Source: AM-2324 sp042091035
GTDB lineage: Bacteria; Bacteroidota; Bacteroidia; Chitinophagales; Saprospiraceae
Assembly (NCBI GenBank): GCA_042091035.1
Contig: JBELIG010000122.1
Coordinates: 1-9,225, forward strand
Direction: 5' to 3'
DNA length: 9,225 nt
The notes under the pieces are model-generated. The model worked only from the letters and a program-made list of their open reading frames with translations. It was not told where the DNA came from and ran no database searches. The position numbers and the translations under genes were made by a program. The stretch's first letter is position 1, and every line of letters starts with the position of its first letter. This document shows, one piece after another, positions 6,803 to 9,225 of the stretch.

Positions 6803-7687
6803 ATGAATTTTTGGAAAGTATTGTTTTTTTTACCACTGTTTTGTACGGTTGGATGTGACTTGTTAGATAGAGATGAAACCATTCCTGCATTTCTGCGGGT
6901 AGATAGTGTTGAACTTCTAGGAGGTATTTCTGGAAGTGATTTTTGTTTTGATAATAAAGTATATAATGTAGAGGTCTATATAGGTGGAGAGAATATTGGT
7001 ATCTATGCTTTAGGTACAGATATACCTGTTTTTTTTGAAGGGACTACGGGAGTAGAAATTTTTGCTCTAGTTCCTTTTGCTGGGTCCTCTCAGATATTGG
7101 AGCCTCATTTGTTTTTGCAGAAAATTGAATTTGATGTAGACTTTCAATCCGGTTTAGTGAGTAGCTTTGATCTAACTGCGTCCTACTTCGATGGTTTGAC
7201 TAATTATATCTCGGAGGACTTCGAGAATAGCCCCTATGTTTTTTCGGAGAATGTTGATGAGGATTCGCTGAGTGGTTTAGATGTTGAACTAAATGACTTC
7301 TGTGCTAATAATCATGTCGGCGCTTTTCATCTAACAGATAGCAGTAGACTATCCGTCGTGACAACCAATAATATTTATCAAATTGCTAATGTGCCTTCTA
7401 ATCAAGCTTATCTAGAACTTGATTATTTCTCTGAGATAAATTTGACAATTTCATTGTATACCTTCAATTCTTTAAACGGTGATATAGGTTTTTCAGATTT
7501 GTATTATGTCAATCCAAAAAGTGATTGGAATAGGCTGTATATAAACATGACTGATTTTATTCAGACTAGTGACGCTGATCGGTTTCAGTTGCTTATCAGT
7601 GCTGAATTACCTGTAATTGATGCCTTAGGTGATACATTAAGAACAGGATCAGCCTATTTAGATAACATTCGTGTTATTTCTTTTTAA
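6803..7687 (+). CDS. Predicted beta-rich lipoprotein in the sugar-transferase cluster, function unknown
   Basis: A 294-residue exported protein that I cannot place in a named family. The signal peptide ends in TVGC, giving a probable lipidated Cys at residue 18, followed by the acidic DLLDRDE. Residues about 30-130 look like one beta-rich domain. A second begins at SEDFE (137-141) and runs to the end. Its features (an FE-type opening, alternating strands such as AYLELDYFSEINLTISLY, then WNRLYINMTDF and a final AYLDNIRVISF) are like the jelly-roll carbohydrate-binding modules often found in Bacteroidota surface proteins. The likeness is by pattern only. The protein is acidic and has no catalytic motif I can see. 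It starts 8 bases after the oxidoreductase and ends 38 bases before the transferase gene, so it is probably co-transcribed with both; an envelope role in glycan assembly or binding is inference. Confidence 0.8.
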   Translation: MNFWKVLFFLPLFCTVGCDLLDRDETIPAFLRVDSVELLGGISGSDFCFDNKVYNVEVYIGGENIGIYALGTDIPVFFEGTTGVEIFALVPFAGSSQILEPHLFLQKIEFDVDFQSGLVSSFDLTASYFDGLTNYISEDFENSPYVFSENVDEDSLSGLDVELNDFCANNHVGAFHLTDSSRLSVVTTNNIYQIANVPSNQAYLELDYFSEINLTISLYTFNSLNGDIGFSDLYYVNPKSDWNRLYINMTDFIQTSDADRFQLLISAELPVIDALGDTLRTGSAYLDNIRVISF

Positions 7688-7725
7688 ATTAGTGTTCCCA
7701 CTAGTCTTACCAATAGAATCAGAAT

Positions 7726-9153
7726 ATGCAAATAAAGAGAAAAAGACAACTTGATACATTGCTATATAAGTGCCTTGATTATATCTCGGCTATGTTGGCA
7801 TGGGCCTGTTTCTTTTCTTATAGAAAGTCTATTGAGCCTGGTGTTCTAGACTTCGATAATATTTTAGCGGATAAGAATTTCTATATCGGAATGATTATTG
7901 TTCCTTTGGCATGGATTTTATTCTACAGTTTTTTTGATAAGTATAAGGATATCTACAGGATATCGAGATTAGCAACTTTGGCACGAACGTTCTTTTTGTC
8001 TTTAGTTGGGGTTATCTTCCTTTTTTTTACTCTTGTCTTGGATGACGTAGTTATAAACTATACAACGTATTATTCTTCTTTTTTAACCTTGTTTTTACTT
8101 CATTTTTTAATCACTGTTCTAGTTAGAATGGTACTTCTTACTTGGGCCTCAAGAAAGTTGAAGGCCGGAAAGATTTCATTTAGAACCCTGATTATTGGAG
8201 GTAATCAGAAGGCGGTTGAACTTTATGAAGAGGTTGCAGGGCGCTCAAAACGTCTGGGTTATGAGTTTGTTGGCTTTATTGATTCTAATGGTAATTCGAC
8301 CAATATACTCGATAAGTATCTGCCGGTATTAGGTAATATCGATTCATTAGATTCTATTATTGAGTCAAATGGTATTGAAGAGGTAATTATTGCTGTTGAG
8401 ACTTCTGAGCATGGTAAAGTCCAAAGTATACTGAATGTTTTGTTTGATTATAGTGATACTATATTAGTCAAAATAATTCCTGATATGTATGATATACTTT
8501 TGGGGACAGTAAAAATGAACTCTGTTTTTGGTGCAGTTTTGATTGAGATTGAGCAGGGCCTAATGGTAGGCTGGCAAGTAGGCGTAAAAAGAGCAATTGA
8601 CCTATTTGCTTCGGGGCTGATGTTGATTTTATTGGGTCCTTTGTATCTATTTATAATATTACGGGTTCGATTATCCTCTCCAGGGCCTATTTTCTTTACC
8701 CAGAAACGAATTGGATTAAATGGAAAGCCATTTTTGATTTATAAATTTCGTTCGATGTATGTGGATGCAGAAATAAAAGGTCCACAGTTGTCGCATGATA
8801 ATGATCCTAGATGTACTCCATGGGGCGCAAAAATGCGTAAATGGCGTTTTGATGAGCTACCACAGTTCTGGAATGTGTTAAAAGGTGATATGTCCCTTGT
8901 AGGTCCAAGACCCGAGAGGCAATATTTTATTGATCAAATTATGGATCGTGCACCGCACTACAAACATCTGCTTAAAGTTCGACCTGGAATTACATCTTGG
9001 GGGCAGGTTAAATACGGTTATGCCTCTAATATAGAGGAGATGCTTCAGCGTCTCAAGTTTGATATTCTTTATATTGAAAATATGTCACTTGCTCTTGATT
9101 TTAAAATTATGTTTTATACCATATTGGTAGTTATTCAAGGAAAGGGTAAATAA
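7726..9153 (+). CDS. Polyprenyl-phosphate glycosylphosphotransferase (glycan-initiating sugar transferase)
   Basis: A 475-residue membrane enzyme of the WcaJ/WbaP/GumD type. It transfers a sugar-1-phosphate from a nucleotide sugar to undecaprenyl phosphate at the inner face of the cytoplasmic membrane, the first step of exopolysaccharide, capsule or O-antigen synthesis. Four membrane helices lie at about 14-31, 54-71, 88-106 and 116-137. A Rossmann-like domain follows (RTLIIGGN at 153-160, then FVGFID). The catalytic domain runs from KRAIDLF (288) to the end: a re-entrant hydrophobic helix (about 290-313, with P305), SPGPIFFTQKRIG (318-330), YKFRSM (339-344), DELPQFWNVLKGDMSLVGPRPE (376-397, with the Asp-Glu pair at 376/377), and RPGITSWGQ (419-427). 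Length and motifs are complete. Sugar specificity (Glc, Gal or an N-acetyl sugar) cannot be told. It is the last gene of the cluster; its stop codon overlaps the terminator. No Shine-Dalgarno sequence precedes the ATG. Confidence 0.96.
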   Translation: MQIKRKRQLDTLLYKCLDYISAMLAWACFFSYRKSIEPGVLDFDNILADKNFYIGMIIVPLAWILFYSFFDKYKDIYRISRLATLARTFFLSLVGVIFLFFTLVLDDVVINYTTYYSSFLTLFLLHFLITVLVRMVLLTWASRKLKAGKISFRTLIIGGNQKAVELYEEVAGRSKRLGYEFVGFIDSNGNSTNILDKYLPVLGNIDSLDSIIESNGIEEVIIAVETSEHGKVQSILNVLFDYSDTILVKIIPDMYDILLGTVKMNSVFGAVLIEIEQGLMVGWQVGVKRAIDLFASGLMLILLGPLYLFIILRVRLSSPGPIFFTQKRIGLNGKPFLIYKFRSMYVDAEIKGPQLSHDNDPRCTPWGAKMRKWRFDELPQFWNVLKGDMSLVGPRPERQYFIDQIMDRAPHYKHLLKVRPGITSWGQVKYGYASNIEEMLQRLKFDILYIENMSLALDFKIMFYTILVVIQGKGK

Positions 9154-9185
9154 AAAAAGCCTGCTTTATAAAGCAGGCTTTTTTT
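9152..9185. terminator. Strong bidirectional terminator between convergent genes
   Basis: A perfect 34-base palindrome: seven A, then GCCTGC and its complement GCAGGC around a TTTATAAA centre, then seven T. The GC-rich stem followed by a T run works on either strand, as expected between convergent genes. It begins inside the transferase stop codon (9151-9153) and overlaps the last bases of the convergent gene's stop (9184-9186), so one element probably ends both transcripts. Confidence 0.93.
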
Positions 9186-9225
9186 ATTTCTTGAAAAGAG
9201 AATCTACGAAAGCTTTTTTATTAAA
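9184..9225 (-). CDS. C-terminal end of a convergent gene, possibly FtsY (partial)
   Basis: Reading the - strand from the window edge, only one frame stays open: it encodes FNKKAFVDSLFKK and stops at TAA (9184-9186), right at the shared terminator. The other two frames hit stops. The ending resembles the C-terminus of FtsY, the signal-recognition-particle receptor GTPase, whose last residues after DLQ-F typically read like an acidic or Asn-Lys stretch followed by F(V/I)-(D/E)-(S/A)-LF. Thirteen residues are too few to be sure, and no GTPase motif lies in the window. That a gene ends here is well supported by frame and terminator; the name is a guess. Confidence 0.5.
   Translation of the reverse strand, partial: FNKKAFVDSLFKK

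Noticed and set aside
7690..7703. Hairpin TAGTG/CACTA between the lipoprotein and transferase genes
   Set aside because: Five pairs, no T tract; too weak for a terminator and the genes look co-transcribed.
1..9225. CRISPR array, insertion sequence, tRNA, rRNA, phage or toxin-antitoxin genes
   Set aside because: I looked for regular spaced repeats, transposase motifs, terminal inverted repeats and RNA gene signatures and saw none.

Overview
The window is AT-rich DNA from a member of the phylum Bacteroidota (Bacteroidetes), probably a free-living Cytophagales or Flavobacteriia-type organism. Four things point there. The first gene has hybrid two-component architecture (kinase, receiver and AraC-type DNA-binding domain in one chain), which is typical of this phylum. 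Start codons lack Shine-Dalgarno sequences and sit in A-rich leaders. Several intergenic sites match the phylum's -7 promoter consensus TAnnTTTG. Two predicted lipoproteins and a signal-peptide peptidase are of the kind common in this group. The exact genus cannot be read from this sequence.

Layout. (1) 1-1464, + strand: the C-terminal part of a hybrid sensor kinase/response regulator; its sensor region and phospho-accepting His lie before the window. (2) 1465-2066: about 600 bases with no credible ORF. They hold three hairpin terminators, two TAnnTTTG promoter-like sites and a candidate structured small RNA at about 1687-1924. (3) 2067-4634, - strand: a secreted M14-family zinc carboxypeptidase with a C-terminal glutamine-amidotransferase-like region. 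(4) 4635-4717: a divergent regulatory region with repeated TTTACT/AGTAAA words and a TAAATTTG promoter element. (5) 4718-5029 and 5082-5684, + strand: a small two-helix membrane protein and a small lipoprotein, both of unknown function. (6) 5796-9153, + strand: a tight three-gene cluster of a Gfo/Idh/MocA oxidoreductase, a beta-rich lipoprotein of unknown function and a polyprenyl-phosphate glycosylphosphotransferase. It ends in a strong palindromic terminator. (7) 9184-9225, - strand: the last 13 codons of a convergent gene whose C-terminus resembles FtsY.

How the genes may work together. The clearest functional unit is the last cluster. The transferase puts the first sugar-1-phosphate onto undecaprenyl phosphate to start a surface glycan (exopolysaccharide, capsule or O-antigen). 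The dehydrogenase-like protein could oxidise a nucleotide sugar for the same glycan. The lipoprotein between them is a reasonable candidate for an envelope component of that pathway. The hybrid regulator and the peptidase show no sequence link to this cluster. No CRISPR array, transposon, tRNA, rRNA, SusC/SusD pair or phage gene is visible.
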